Shown piece by piece: positions 1-9,115 of a DNA stretch of 64,000 nucleotides. The stretch covers positions 186,001 to 250,000 of the forward strand of contig JASAON010001661.1 in assembly GCA_030849065.1 (NCBI GenBank). Direction: 5' to 3'. Numbering within the stretch: position 1 is the stretch's first letter; every line of letters begins with the position of its first letter. The position numbers were made by a program, and so were the translations under genes. Below the pieces are notes generated by a model, which worked only from the letters and a program-made list of their open reading frames with translations, was not told the origin of the DNA and did no database searches. Source of the DNA: Jaenimonas drosophilae (taxonomy: Eukaryota; Euglenozoa; Kinetoplastea; Trypanosomatida; Trypanosomatidae).

Positions 1-3000
1 GCAAACGTGCATTTACAAGATTGCAATAGCCGCTGCTCTCACTCGGAATGCGCAAGACAGGGAGGGTTGGGTCCAGCTGATCATCCTCCAAACACCACCG
101 CTCCTGCCGCAACAAGAAGTCAGGCACACGCAGGCCGAGCACCTCCTTGCTCTTCATTTGCAACTCCACAATCGTCTTGGCCAGCTCCAGCGGATCATGC
201 TTTTGTGGTTCTGCTCGCCACTGCGCGTCACACAGGGCGAGAAGCTGGGCAACGTCAGAGCGGGCGTTTTGAGCCTCCACAATGATGTGCGCGGCCTGCA
301 CATGGCGATGAAAATCGCAGGCTACGAGAGCATCTGAGGGCACGCCGTTGCAGTTCGCCAACCGGCACGTGAAGCCCGCGGCGGGTAGGCGGCTGGAGCG
401 GAGTAGATCCAAGAAACGGTGCCGCGGACGCATGCCGCCGCTCATCTTCACCTCCACCAACACACCGTTGTGGAGGTACTCGCAGAGGATCCGCACACAC
501 TCCATCAGCTCCAGCGATGGGCATTCATAGTACAGGACACGAATGGCATCCTCGAGGCAAAATGTGTGGTTGATGATGAGGCCACGATTGAAGAGGCCCT
601 CGAGGGCTATGACGAGCGCGTCAATGCGCGGACGTTCAGCCGGCGGACGGCTTTGGAAGCGCACGTGATGCACGCCACGTCGGTAGGCATCCCCATGAAA
701 AATGAGGGCCTTGTTGGCAATGATGTTGCGTGCATCTCCGCAGCACACCTTGGCCAAATCTCCTTCAGAGAAGGGGCAGCCAATGGCGTATCCAAGCCGC
801 TGCATCAAGACGTGTTGGAGCAGGGCAGATTCACGCTCGAGCGCATCGAGCGTCTGGCCGAGAAGTCGTAGCACAAAGTCGCAGTCTTGCATGTTGAAGA
901 CACAAACCTCCAACCCATCGGTAAGGGAGAGACGAATGATGAGCCGCGAGCCCACCGGGCATGGCACGTAGAGGCCGCTCGCCTGCAACACCGCGCGCTG
1001 AGATTCATGCGAGGTCTGTTGCGTCAGCGGCACCGCAGCGGCCATATTGCATGGCACCACACGAACAGCGGAAACATCGTGAAGACGCATCTCTGCAGGT
1101 ATAGATGCGGTGGTTGGTGCTTCCACATCGTCCCGCATCATCATCAAGTCGCGGATTGAAAAACCACACGTGATGATGAATTCCGCTTCATCGGCGTGGA
1201 GGTCATTTTGTAGTTGCTCCACCCACTGCCACGAGAAGGATTCAACGGTCTGGAACGCCCCAAAACCCGCCATCTCTGCACTTGAAGATGATGATGATGA
1301 TGATGATGACGTACGACTCTCAAAACATCGTGGATGCATTGAGTTCAGCACACCGCATATATCCTCCACGAGGCTGGCGAGGAGTGTGGTACCAACCTCC
1401 TCCAAACTAAACGATCGATGCAACAACATCGATGCCTCCGTTGCCTTCACACCTCGGCTGAGCTGCATCATGGCGTCCACCGAGTGCCGCAGCGATGGCA
1501 CCTGAAGCGGGCCAACACCTTCACACACATGCAAAAAGGCCACCTGAGCAATGGCATCCTGCACATAATCGCTGATCTCTTGCAAGAAGACGCTCTCCAT
1601 TTGCCCCGTATACCTCTCCGTTGGGGTTTTGGTGTGGTAGCGTGCAATGATGATGGTGGATGGATTCTGCGGATCAACGTGGAGCGCGCATGAAACGAGT
1701 ACATCCGTCAAACCGTCCACCATGCGAACAAAACGAAGTAGCTGAGGTGCTGCACCGGCACGTGTTGTTGCGGATGGAGTCGAGGATGTTGAAGGCTTTG
1801 GTGGTACTTGTGTGGCGGTTTGTGCGTTGTTGTGCTGATTCGGGCTCTTCATGTTGGAGGTGTGCTCCTGACGTACACCCGCCTCCAGGTTGTAGTGCTC
1901 CACAAAGTTGCTCGCAGAGTGGGAGTCTTCGCTATCAACCTGTGCCTGGAAGAGGCGGTACTTGTTCTCACGCAGCTTCACGAAGAGCATGCTCATCGCC
2001 AAGGGTGCGAGACGTTGTGCGGCAGAGATGGGCTGCACCACAGATGCAACATCGAGGCGCAGCGGCTCCAAACGTTGGTTCTGTAGGAAGACCAAGTCGT
2101 TGAAGGAGATGATGCGGTGCTCCACGTAGTTGAAGTGGCTCTGCAACTCCTGCACCGCAAGAAAGTAGCAGAAGTCTTGAAGTTTTTGCAGTGGACGTGT
2201 GATGACGGCGTGTACCGTCGCGCTGAAGAGCTGCACCACCAAACGTGGGCATCGATCCGCATGCAGAACGGCAGGGGATGGAGCGGTGGTTGGTACCATC
2301 TCCGCCACATCCTTCACAAAAACAAGACGGAGATAGTGAAACAAGTCAGCCTCCACCTCATCCGCCACGACGAAGCACTGTTCTCGATTGAAGATGCTGA
2401 TGAGCTCCAATCGAGAACTGTTGCCGACGATGCGGGAGAGGATTTTGCGGCACTGATGCTGCAGCTTGTAGTAGAGTGGGATCTCCAGCACGGTACGACC
2501 GGGAAGATGAAAGACGCTCGTGGAGCTGCCATCACTGCTGCCGCTCGTGGAACCAATCTCTGATGTGGAGATGCCACCACGTCCACCACCATGGCCATGC
2601 ATGTTAATGTGGCCAGCTCCAGCACCAGCTCCTCCTCCGTTGTTGTTGTTGTTGCTTCCACGGAACTGATCTCCCCAATCCACGGGAATGAGCTCTGGAC
2701 TTGCGTTTTGTGTGTCGCGGAGTTGTGAAAGGAGATGAAGTTGGCTGATTTGCAAAATCTTTCGGTAGAGGTGTGTTCGCAGGTGATGGGCAATCTCCAT
2801 CCCATCGGCACTCGCAACCCCTCCACATCCCTCGTTGTACGGCTGGTTCGCAGCATCATCGTAGGATAAGATGCTGGCCTTGCTCATGGCACTCCCGGGA
2901 AGCATCTCCATATGTACCATCATCCATCGTCGTGGGATCGGGCAATGGCACGACGCCGCAGCAGGGAAGAACACGTAGCTAAAGTGTGTTGTTGGTATGA

Positions 3001-6000
3001 AGCAGAGGAGGTCCTCACGCACACACCGCTGAAAAACCGCCAAGGCCGCCTCCACGGGCTCCACCATGCGCGCATTCGTGAGTTGTTGCGTGAATTTCAC
3101 CGGAACCATCAAACCTTCGAAGGCCGAGACGCTGAGGAGGGCGGGCGCGACGACGTCGTCCACGACGGCACGCAACCCCGCGACGCGATGAATGCGCTGG
3201 AGCAAATCTTCGGAACCGAGTGAGAGAGATGGGGCAGATGGACGGTTGGCCATCTCCACCGTACCTCCTCCATCCGCATTGGATGTAGTTGCGGTGGAGG
3301 ATGAGGATGGATTGGTGCTGCCCTGTGTCAGCAACTGTGCCACTTTGTGATAGGCCGTCGTATCGAAGCAGGCGTGAAGGCAATACTGCGCAATGCGTAG
3401 GCGGAGCGCCTCCGCCACACCAGACACCGCCACCTCCACCGTCTCTGGCACCCCAGATAAATCGCCACTCATGCGCTGAGCCTCACGCATCGCACTCGCC
3501 ATCTTTGCTCCATCACCACCACCACCACCACTATCATCATCATGTGCATCGAAGAAGTGCCGCAGCTTATCCTCCACCACAGCTCCCGCTGCTACCTCGC
3601 CCGATGATGTTCCGGCAGCACCGTACTGATAAATGAGCGTACGCATCACGCCATGAACCGCCGCCGGTGTTGGGTGGAAGTCGGCGTCATTACACAAGGC
3701 GTAGAGGTGGTGTGGCACCGTCTTGATGAAGATGTTGAGCTGCAGCGTTGGGTGAGCTCTGAACGGAGATGCGTGGGATGGTGGCTGCGTGGCCGTAGAT
3801 GGTTTGCGATGTACGGTGTGACGGCCCTCGTAGTGGATGATGGGCGCATCTCGACCTTCCTCGCCATCATCATCATCATTATCATCATCGCCGAGCTGCC
3901 ATGGTGAATGGCACACGTCACCGCCCTCCTCGGGCGTGTTGGCAGCCTCGAACCTTGACAGCCACGCAGCGTCTTCCACGCATTCATCGTCTGCCGATGA
4001 TGATGATGATGATGATGGCGATGCTGTTGTTGTTGCCGATGATGATCGTACCACAAGACCAACCTTCACCAAAAATGGCAGATGATGCTGTGGCTGCTCC
4101 TCATGCTCCACCACCTCCAGCTCCCCTCTTCCCGATGGAATGAAGAGTGATGGATGCGAATCCGCGTTGATGAAGTGGTGCGCCATGAGCTGCGCCAACA
4201 CACGTTGCAGCGCCGCCATCTGCTCCGCACGAGTGGCACCTCGTCGTGCATGGCGTGCCTGGACCACACGAAGAAGGTGGCTGGCATCAATGGCAATGCT
4301 ATACACGGAGAGCTCTGCCGCGGCTGATTCCAGCTCCTCCATCACCGCCGACCTCCGCGCACTCGGCGATTGTAGTGCCAGCATCAGCTGCTTCGTGTTG
4401 TGGATGGAGGTGTAGGTGTGCAGCAGACGACGAACGGACTGCACGATGGCAGCATCGGGCGGGCACTCGGGTGGAGATGTGCTGCTGCTGCATGCCTCCG
4501 TTGATGTTGGTGGTGGTGGCTTGTACTGCTGCACCAAGCCATCGTGGAGCAACGCGCTATTCATGAATCCGAGGCCAATATGAATGCTGCGTGAGCCATC
4601 CGCTGTTGTTGCAGCTCCATCGGGGTCCTCCTCCAGCATCATGACGAAGGTGATGGTCTTGAAGCGAATGGGATAGATGGTGGCCACCACCACCGCCGCG
4701 TTGGGTGGCAAACGCCGTTGTTGCACATTGGTGGACGACGATGATGGTGATGCATCAGCATCTCCATGAGCTTTGCCCCACGCCACACACTGTGCCACGT
4801 TCGGGTGCAAGGTGGAGGCCGCTACCCGCGTGCATCGATGGCCAATGGCATTCAGCAGATGCACCAAGCTCGATCGCAGACGCTGCGCACCTTCACGTCC
4901 GAGGGATGGCGGTGTCGGGAGCTCCATCCACTCCGTGTAGGGTGCCTCGGTGCGAAGATAGCCCAGCAGAGATTCTACGCGCGAATACAAAACCGTCATG
5001 CCGCGTTGCGCCAGTTGTTGAGGGCCCAGACGTCGTGTGTAGAGCGGGGCGGCGGTGTCTCTTGCGGGTCCGAGGGAGAGAACCCGGTACGTGTGCAGCG
5101 CGGTGCCAAGATGCAAATCAATCTGCACATCGCGCGTGAAGCGGCCAACATGACGGCAGGCGTGGCGATATGGCGAGATGAGGCGCGTGATGCGCAGATA
5201 GACCTCACCATTGGATGGATTTTCCACCGCCTCCACCACATCAAAGATGTGTACGGTGGCATCCGCACCATCCGCACCAGCCTCCCCAGCGTCGCGACGT
5301 TCGGCGTGCAAGACGGCCTGGCGTGAGGCGTTGTTGCAGGCCAAGATAACAAACCCACTGCGTAAACGTCGGAGGAGTGCGTAGGCGAAGATGTCATCCG
5401 CATATCCGGCGGAGTACTCAATCTCTGCCGGATGCAGCATCCATACAAAACGCATGGCGGTGGTGAGGTACCAATGTGGGATGATAAATGGCACGCGCAT
5501 CGCTCGACGTAGAGCCTGCCACATGCTCGGCGGAGACGCACCACCGCGAATGAGAAGTGAGGCAGGTGGCACACTGGAGAGACCAGCACTACCACCAAGA
5601 CCAACACCTCCTCCCCCAACAACACCAGAGTTGTTGAGGCCACCACGTGCGGCGTTGGCGTAAATGAACGCATTGGATCCATCCGGCGGGAGGCCGTGTG
5701 GCGGCACACGTGCGGGTGAGAGATACCGATTAAGATAGTCCGACACCATCTCTGGACGACGTGGAGTGAGTGTGCAGAGTGCGAGGAGCAACGCCTGGTG
5801 ATTGGCGAAGTTGAAGGCCACGCGTACGTGAAGGCGGCGCTCCCAGAAGGAGGCGCTACACATGGCAGCACACGAGGGTGGCGGCTTCAGCCCCGCGCGA
5901 ATAAAGAGCGAGGCAGGGGCGGGTGATGAGGATGAGGATGATGGAGATGCAGATGGCCGTTCACCTTCGTCCGCCAATGAGGATGATGTTGCTGTGTGTG

Positions 6001-8599
6001 TGGTTGTGGGTGCCTGGATGGGCGGATCGCATCGCATCTCTCGGACGTAGTCTTCGATCCCAGCAATGAGCTCACGCACGGTGGCGAGACGATCGTTCGC
6101 GCAGCAGTTGAAGAAGGCGAGGCGGCACTCCATCGCACCCGCGAGGATGCAACCTCCCGCCTCCGCCTCCACGGCGAAGAACTGCAACACACACGCCCCG
6201 AAGCCATCCGTCGTCTTGCGAATGAAGGTGAGATCATCGAGCTTCCCGACGATCCAGTAGCGGAGTGCGTTCATCACCTCATACACCACCAACTTGCCCG
6301 CACGAATGGCAGAAATGGTGTTGGCCGTGGCAGCAGGAGAAGATGCAGCCACACCCGCCGCAGACGACGCAGGCATTGCGTTGTTGTTGTTGTTGGCGTT
6401 CGTGTTGTTGGCGGTGTTCGCATTGGTGTAGCTCTTGGTGAGGGCCAGCAGCACCGCGGGTGGGAGCTGGTCGAAGCCAAAAAAGAGGCCAAAAGAAAAC
6501 ATAAAAGAGTGATCGAGCCACTCCGACATGACGCCATCAACGGACGAGACGGCGTTGATCTCCGACCACGTGAGGCCACGCACCAACTGCCCGTTGCCGG
6601 CGCTATTGAGCACATTGATCATGGTTTGCTCCGCCTTCATCCAGTAGTGCAGCTGGATGCGCAACATGGTGAGGTAGGCCAGCCAGCTCCCCGTCGGCTC
6701 CTTCTGCACCATCCCGGTGTGTTCGCAGTAGCGGATGCGGCTGAAGTGCTCCACCAACGTGCGTGCGCCAGAAACCACCAACACACGATAGGCGGCTGGT
6801 CGGGTGATGTGGAGCTCATACTGCAACAACAAGGTGCCACGATGAAAGCGGTGGTAGTAGCGCGCCACCAAGTGTGCCGCGGTGTGTTCGTTGGCGTAGT
6901 CCATCAGCACACTCCATCCTTGGTTGAAGCGTGCGGCGGCGATGGCCTGCAACATGGCCAAGGTGGGGCAGCTGAGGAGGAAGACGGGGAGCTCCATGTT
7001 GCTCAGCGGCGTACTATCCTCCAGCGCCAGGCTCACCGCGTTCGAGATGCCCGGGATGGCAACGGGAAACCGATTCACAAGCTGCACAAAAATTTGTTGC
7101 GCCAAGCACCGCGACCCTTCGAAGCGGCGGCACCACTCGCGGTTGAGCTTCGGCGATGCCAAACTCAGCCAATAATCCACGTTTACGGCGAGACCTCCCG
7201 CGGAGGCCAGAAACTGCGCAAGTGGGGAGAGCTCCGGCGCATCAAAGGAAACAAGGCGGTTAAGGGCCACCACACTCAGAATGATGTTCTTGCGACGCAT
7301 CGCGTTTTCCATCAACGTAAGTGTGTGTGGGCAGCTCACCGTGTGTACGTGGCTCACGATGATGAGGCTGTAGCACTCGCGAGAGCTGTTGGGGGTGTTG
7401 CGTGTTGTGGTTTCAATGGTGGAGGAGAGAGAGATGTTTGGCCACGACTTGCATGTGCCGCCCATCAGGTGTGTGCGGCAGTAGTGCTCGTAGCGTGTGA
7501 GGGTGGCGGTGAGACGATCAATGAAGTGCGGATCACTGAGCAACCGCCGTGCATTACACCTACTTAATATGGGGATGCTCGTGAGGCAGCGATCGTGGTT
7601 GGTGTCTTCGACGAAGGGTGTGTAGCGTGGCAAGTGTGGCGGGAGGAGGGTGGCCTCTTGCAAAGCGGGCTCCTCCTCTTCCTCCTCCTCCTGATTGGTA
7701 GCACCCCCACGACTGCGCGTACGTCCGTGTACGGCAGCAGATGATGATGATGCTGTGGTTGTTGTGGGCCGCTCCGAGAAGATGCCCGTGGACTCACTCG
7801 TCTGGAGTGGGTCCCTGGGGCAATCAAAGCGCACCGGAACGTCGCTCGGTTTTGGTGTGTTTACGAGGATGACGGACACCTCCACGGTTGGACTCCACAC
7901 GTTGCGCAGAATGCTCTCACGAAGGTGTTCGTCGGCAATGTTGGCCTCCACCCACGCGGAGATCTGCTGAACGTCGCGCTCGCGGGCGGTGAGGGTTGTG
8001 GATAAGACCTGCAGCAAGGCCTGCATCACGCTAGGAATGCGGTCGGCGAGGACGACCCCGTTGCGAGATACATCATAACTACTCTGGCCGAGATCCAACG
8101 CCACCACAATGTGGTATGCCTGATAGAGCACCTCCACCGGCCAGCTCCAGAAGCTCACTTGTGCGCCGCCACTCTCCCACGGGCATGTATCGAGGTCCTC
8201 CACCTCCTCCCCACGATCCATCATCTCATCCGCCTCATTCATCATCATCGCACTGACCCCACCAACACCGGAGGGGAAGCCCTCAGGGCTCACCCCGCTG
8301 GAGCCCGTCACCGGCGAACTTGGGCCGCCATGCGGAGTGAAGATGCGCTTGAGCTCATCCACGGTGCGGATGAGCTTCCGACGTTTCAAGTCGTGTTCCA
8401 GCGTGTTGGCCTGCAGCACGTTGGGGCTCTTGCGTGGCATGCGGAGGAGAGGAGAGGCAGGCTTGCTGCTGCTCATCGAGGTCGGGGAGTTGTGCTCCGT
8501 CTCATCACCCGTCATGGCGTAGCGCACCTTCTCGAACGCACAGAAGTCGCTGGGCCGGTCCAGCACGATGTAGCGATGTAGTGGGCTCGCATCCGTCAT
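1..8599 (-). CDS. Giant SZT2-like protein (KICSTOR scaffold class), 3' part cut by window
   Basis: One reading frame is open from an ATG at 8599 down to the window edge (2,866 codons, no stop), so the C-terminus is missing. Residues about 150-200 carry a beta-alpha-beta pattern (YHIVVALDLGQSSYDVS, then a helix ending QALLQVL), followed about 150 residues later by a segment predicted as strand-helix (SLIIVSHVHTV). This spacing resembles the N-terminal region of SZT2. The length also suits SZT2, which is about 3,400 residues in animals. SZT2 scaffolds KICSTOR, which holds the GATOR1 Rab/Rag GAP at the lysosome for amino-acid control of TORC1. Low-complexity runs interrupt the fold: Ser run near 1282-1311, Asn runs near 2636-2656 and 6377-6398, Asp/Glu run near 3860-3895. 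A pyrimidine tract and AG lie about 110 bases upstream of the ATG. That a gene is present is nearly certain; the family name is a recognition by pattern and is only moderately sure. Confidence 0.62.
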   Translation of the reverse strand, partial: MTDASPLHRYIVLDRPSDFCAFEKVRYAMTGDETEHNSPTSMSSSKPASPLLRMPRKSPNVLQANTLEHDLKRRKLIRTVDELKRIFTPHGGPSSPVTGSSGVSPEGFPSGVGGVSAMMMNEADEMMDRGEEVEDLDTCPWESGGAQVSFWSWPVEVLYQAYHIVVALDLGQSSYDVSRNGVVLADRIPSVMQALLQVLSTTLTARERDVQQISAWVEANIADEHLRESILRNVWSPTVEVSVILVNTPKPSDVPVRFDCPRDPLQTSESTGIFSERPTTTTASSSSAAVHGRTRSRGGATNQEEEEEEEPALQEATLLPPHLPRYTPFVEDTNHDRCLTSIPILSRCNARRLLSDPHFIDRLTATLTRYEHYCRTHLMGGTCKSWPNISLSSTIETTTRNTPNSSRECYSLIIVSHVHTVSCPHTLTLMENAMRRKNIILSVVALNRLVSFDAPELSPLAQFLASAGGLAVNVDYWLSLASPKLNREWCRRFEGSRCLAQQIFVQLVNRFPVAIPGISNAVSLALEDSTPLSNMELPVFLLSCPTLAMLQAIAAARFNQGWSVLMDYANEHTAAHLVARYYHRFHRGTLLLQYELHITRPAAYRVLVVSGARTLVEHFSRIRYCEHTGMVQKEPTGSWLAYLTMLRIQLHYWMKAEQTMINVLNSAGNGQLVRGLTWSEINAVSSVDGVMSEWLDHSFMFSFGLFFGFDQLPPAVLLALTKSYTNANTANNTNANNNNNAMPASSAAGVAASSPAATANTISAIRAGKLVVYEVMNALRYWIVGKLDDLTFIRKTTDGFGACVLQFFAVEAEAGGCILAGAMECRLAFFNCCANDRLATVRELIAGIEDYVREMRCDPPIQAPTTTHTATSSSLADEGERPSASPSSSSSSPAPASLFIRAGLKPPPSCAAMCSASFWERRLHVRVAFNFANHQALLLALCTLTPRRPEMVSDYLNRYLSPARVPPHGLPPDGSNAFIYANAARGGLNNSGVVGGGGVGLGGSAGLSSVPPASLLIRGGASPPSMWQALRRAMRVPFIIPHWYLTTAMRFVWMLHPAEIEYSAGYADDIFAYALLRRLRSGFVILACNNASRQAVLHAERRDAGEAGADGADATVHIFDVVEAVENPSNGEVYLRITRLISPYRHACRHVGRFTRDVQIDLHLGTALHTYRVLSLGPARDTAAPLYTRRLGPQQLAQRGMTVLYSRVESLLGYLRTEAPYTEWMELPTPPSLGREGAQRLRSSLVHLLNAIGHRCTRVAASTLHPNVAQCVAWGKAHGDADASPSSSSTNVQQRRLPPNAAVVVATIYPIRFKTITFVMMLEEDPDGAATTADGSRSIHIGLGFMNSALLHDGLVQQYKPPPPTSTEACSSSTSPPECPPDAAIVQSVRRLLHTYTSIHNTKQLMLALQSPSARRSAVMEELESAAAELSVYSIAIDASHLLRVVQARHARRGATRAEQMAALQRVLAQLMAHHFINADSHPSLFIPSGRGELEVVEHEEQPQHHLPFLVKVGLVVRSSSATTTASPSSSSSSSADDECVEDAAWLSRFEAANTPEEGGDVCHSPWQLGDDDNDDDDGEEGRDAPIIHYEGRHTVHRKPSTATQPPSHASPFRAHPTLQLNIFIKTVPHHLYALCNDADFHPTPAAVHGVMRTLIYQYGAAGTSSGEVAAGAVVEDKLRHFFDAHDDDSGGGGGDGAKMASAMREAQRMSGDLSGVPETVEVAVSGVAEALRLRIAQYCLHACFDTTAYHKVAQLLTQGSTNPSSSSTATTSNADGGGTVEMANRPSAPSLSLGSEDLLQRIHRVAGLRAVVDDVVAPALLSVSAFEGLMVPVKFTQQLTNARMVEPVEAALAVFQRCVREDLLCFIPTTHFSYVFFPAAASCHCPIPRRWMMVHMEMLPGSAMSKASILSYDDAANQPYNEGCGGVASADGMEIAHHLRTHLYRKILQISQLHLLSQLRDTQNASPELIPVDWGDQFRGSNNNNNGGGAGAGAGHINMHGHGGGRGGISTSEIGSTSGSSDGSSTSVFHLPGRTVLEIPLYYKLQHQCRKILSRIVGNSSRLELISIFNREQCFVVADEVEADLFHYLRLVFVKDVAEMVPTTAPSPAVLHADRCPRLVVQLFSATVHAVITRPLQKLQDFCYFLAVQELQSHFNYVEHRIISFNDLVFLQNQRLEPLRLDVASVVQPISAAQRLAPLAMSMLFVKLRENKYRLFQAQVDSEDSHSASNFVEHYNLEAGVRQEHTSNMKSPNQHNNAQTATQVPPKPSTSSTPSATTRAGAAPQLLRFVRMVDGLTDVLVSCALHVDPQNPSTIIIARYHTKTPTERYTGQMESVFLQEISDYVQDAIAQVAFLHVCEGVGPLQVPSLRHSVDAMMQLSRGVKATEASMLLHRSFSLEEVGTTLLASLVEDICGVLNSMHPRCFESRTSSSSSSSSSSAEMAGFGAFQTVESFSWQWVEQLQNDLHADEAEFIITCGFSIRDLMMMRDDVEAPTTASIPAEMRLHDVSAVRVVPCNMAAAVPLTQQTSHESQRAVLQASGLYVPCPVGSRLIIRLSLTDGLEVCVFNMQDCDFVLRLLGQTLDALERESALLQHVLMQRLGYAIGCPFSEGDLAKVCCGDARNIIANKALIFHGDAYRRGVHHVRFQSRPPAERPRIDALVIALEGLFNRGLIINHTFCLEDAIRVLYYECPSLELMECVRILCEYLHNGVLVEVKMSGGMRPRHRFLDLLRSSRLPAAGFTCRLANCNGVPSDALVACDFHRHVQAAHIIVEAQNARSDVAQLLALCDAQWRAEPQKHDPLELAKTIVELQMKSKEVLGLRVPDFLLRQERWCLEDDQLDPTLPVLRIPSESSGYCNLVNARL

Positions 8600-8619
8600 T
8601 CTGTTGTGTGCGTACGTTT

Positions 8620-8669
8620 ATGTATGTATGTGTGTGTGTGCGTACGTTTATGTATGTGTGTGTGTGTGA
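8620..8669. repeat. Imperfect duplicated (TG)n / CGTACGTTTATGTA unit
   Basis: Two copies of the same short unit lie next to each other, each followed by a run of TG dinucleotides. Such TG/CA runs recur in most spacers of the window. Confidence 0.7.
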
Positions 8670-8710
8670 TGAAAAGATGTGTGTGCGCAATGAACACACC
8701 ACCTACCTAA

Positions 8711-8736
8711 CTAGACGCAAAGAAGAAAAAAAAAAG
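8711..8736 (-). promoter_or_regulatory. Candidate spliced-leader acceptor for the SZT2-like gene
   Basis: Read on the minus strand, a T-rich tract (9-10 T, then CTTCTTTGCG) ends in CTAG. The AG falls at 8712-8711, giving a 5' UTR of about 110 bases. This is inferred from the trans-splicing consensus; there are no transcript data. Confidence 0.55.
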
Positions 8737-9115
8737 CTGAGGTGGCCGACCAATGATGTTGTGTCGGCCGATGGATGTTTCGGTACCCTCGCTGAGCCAC
8801 TACCCCAACGTTGGCGAGGGAACTGAATACGAAACGGGATATAAGGAATGCCCTACTCTTCCTAGTTTGTTAGAGCGCTGACAACGCATGAAACGAGGAA
8901 GATGAAGATAGCATGCAGTGCAAGTCGTAGTGCGTAGCACAGGCATCTCCGCCACACCTCACTCGCAACAAGGAGGTGGAGGAAGATGTGCCACATGAAC
9001 GCGTGTGTGTGGTGTGTGTGTGTTCTTCTTATGTATTAATCTTCGCTTAATCGCAGTAAATCGAGATGATGATGATCATCCCAACTTCAATTTTTTTTTC
9101 TCTGGCACGTCCTAC

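Larger units (their letters stand above)
8600..9115. other. Intergenic spacer, TG-rich with splice acceptor
   Basis: No gene seen. It holds two near-identical copies of a CGTACGTTTATGTATG unit followed by TG runs (about 8631-8670), then the candidate splice acceptor of the SZT2-like gene. The rest should be the 3' UTR of the helicase gene. Confidence 0.7.

Noticed and set aside
4996..5871. Minus-strand frame of 291 codons within the SZT2-like gene
   Set aside because: Alternative frame inside a long, continuous coding frame; no motif, high Pro/Ser/Arg content.
5996..7567. Plus-strand frame of 523 codons
   Set aside because: It is the antisense shadow of the SZT2-like coding frame, rich in His/Arg/Gly and with no domain.
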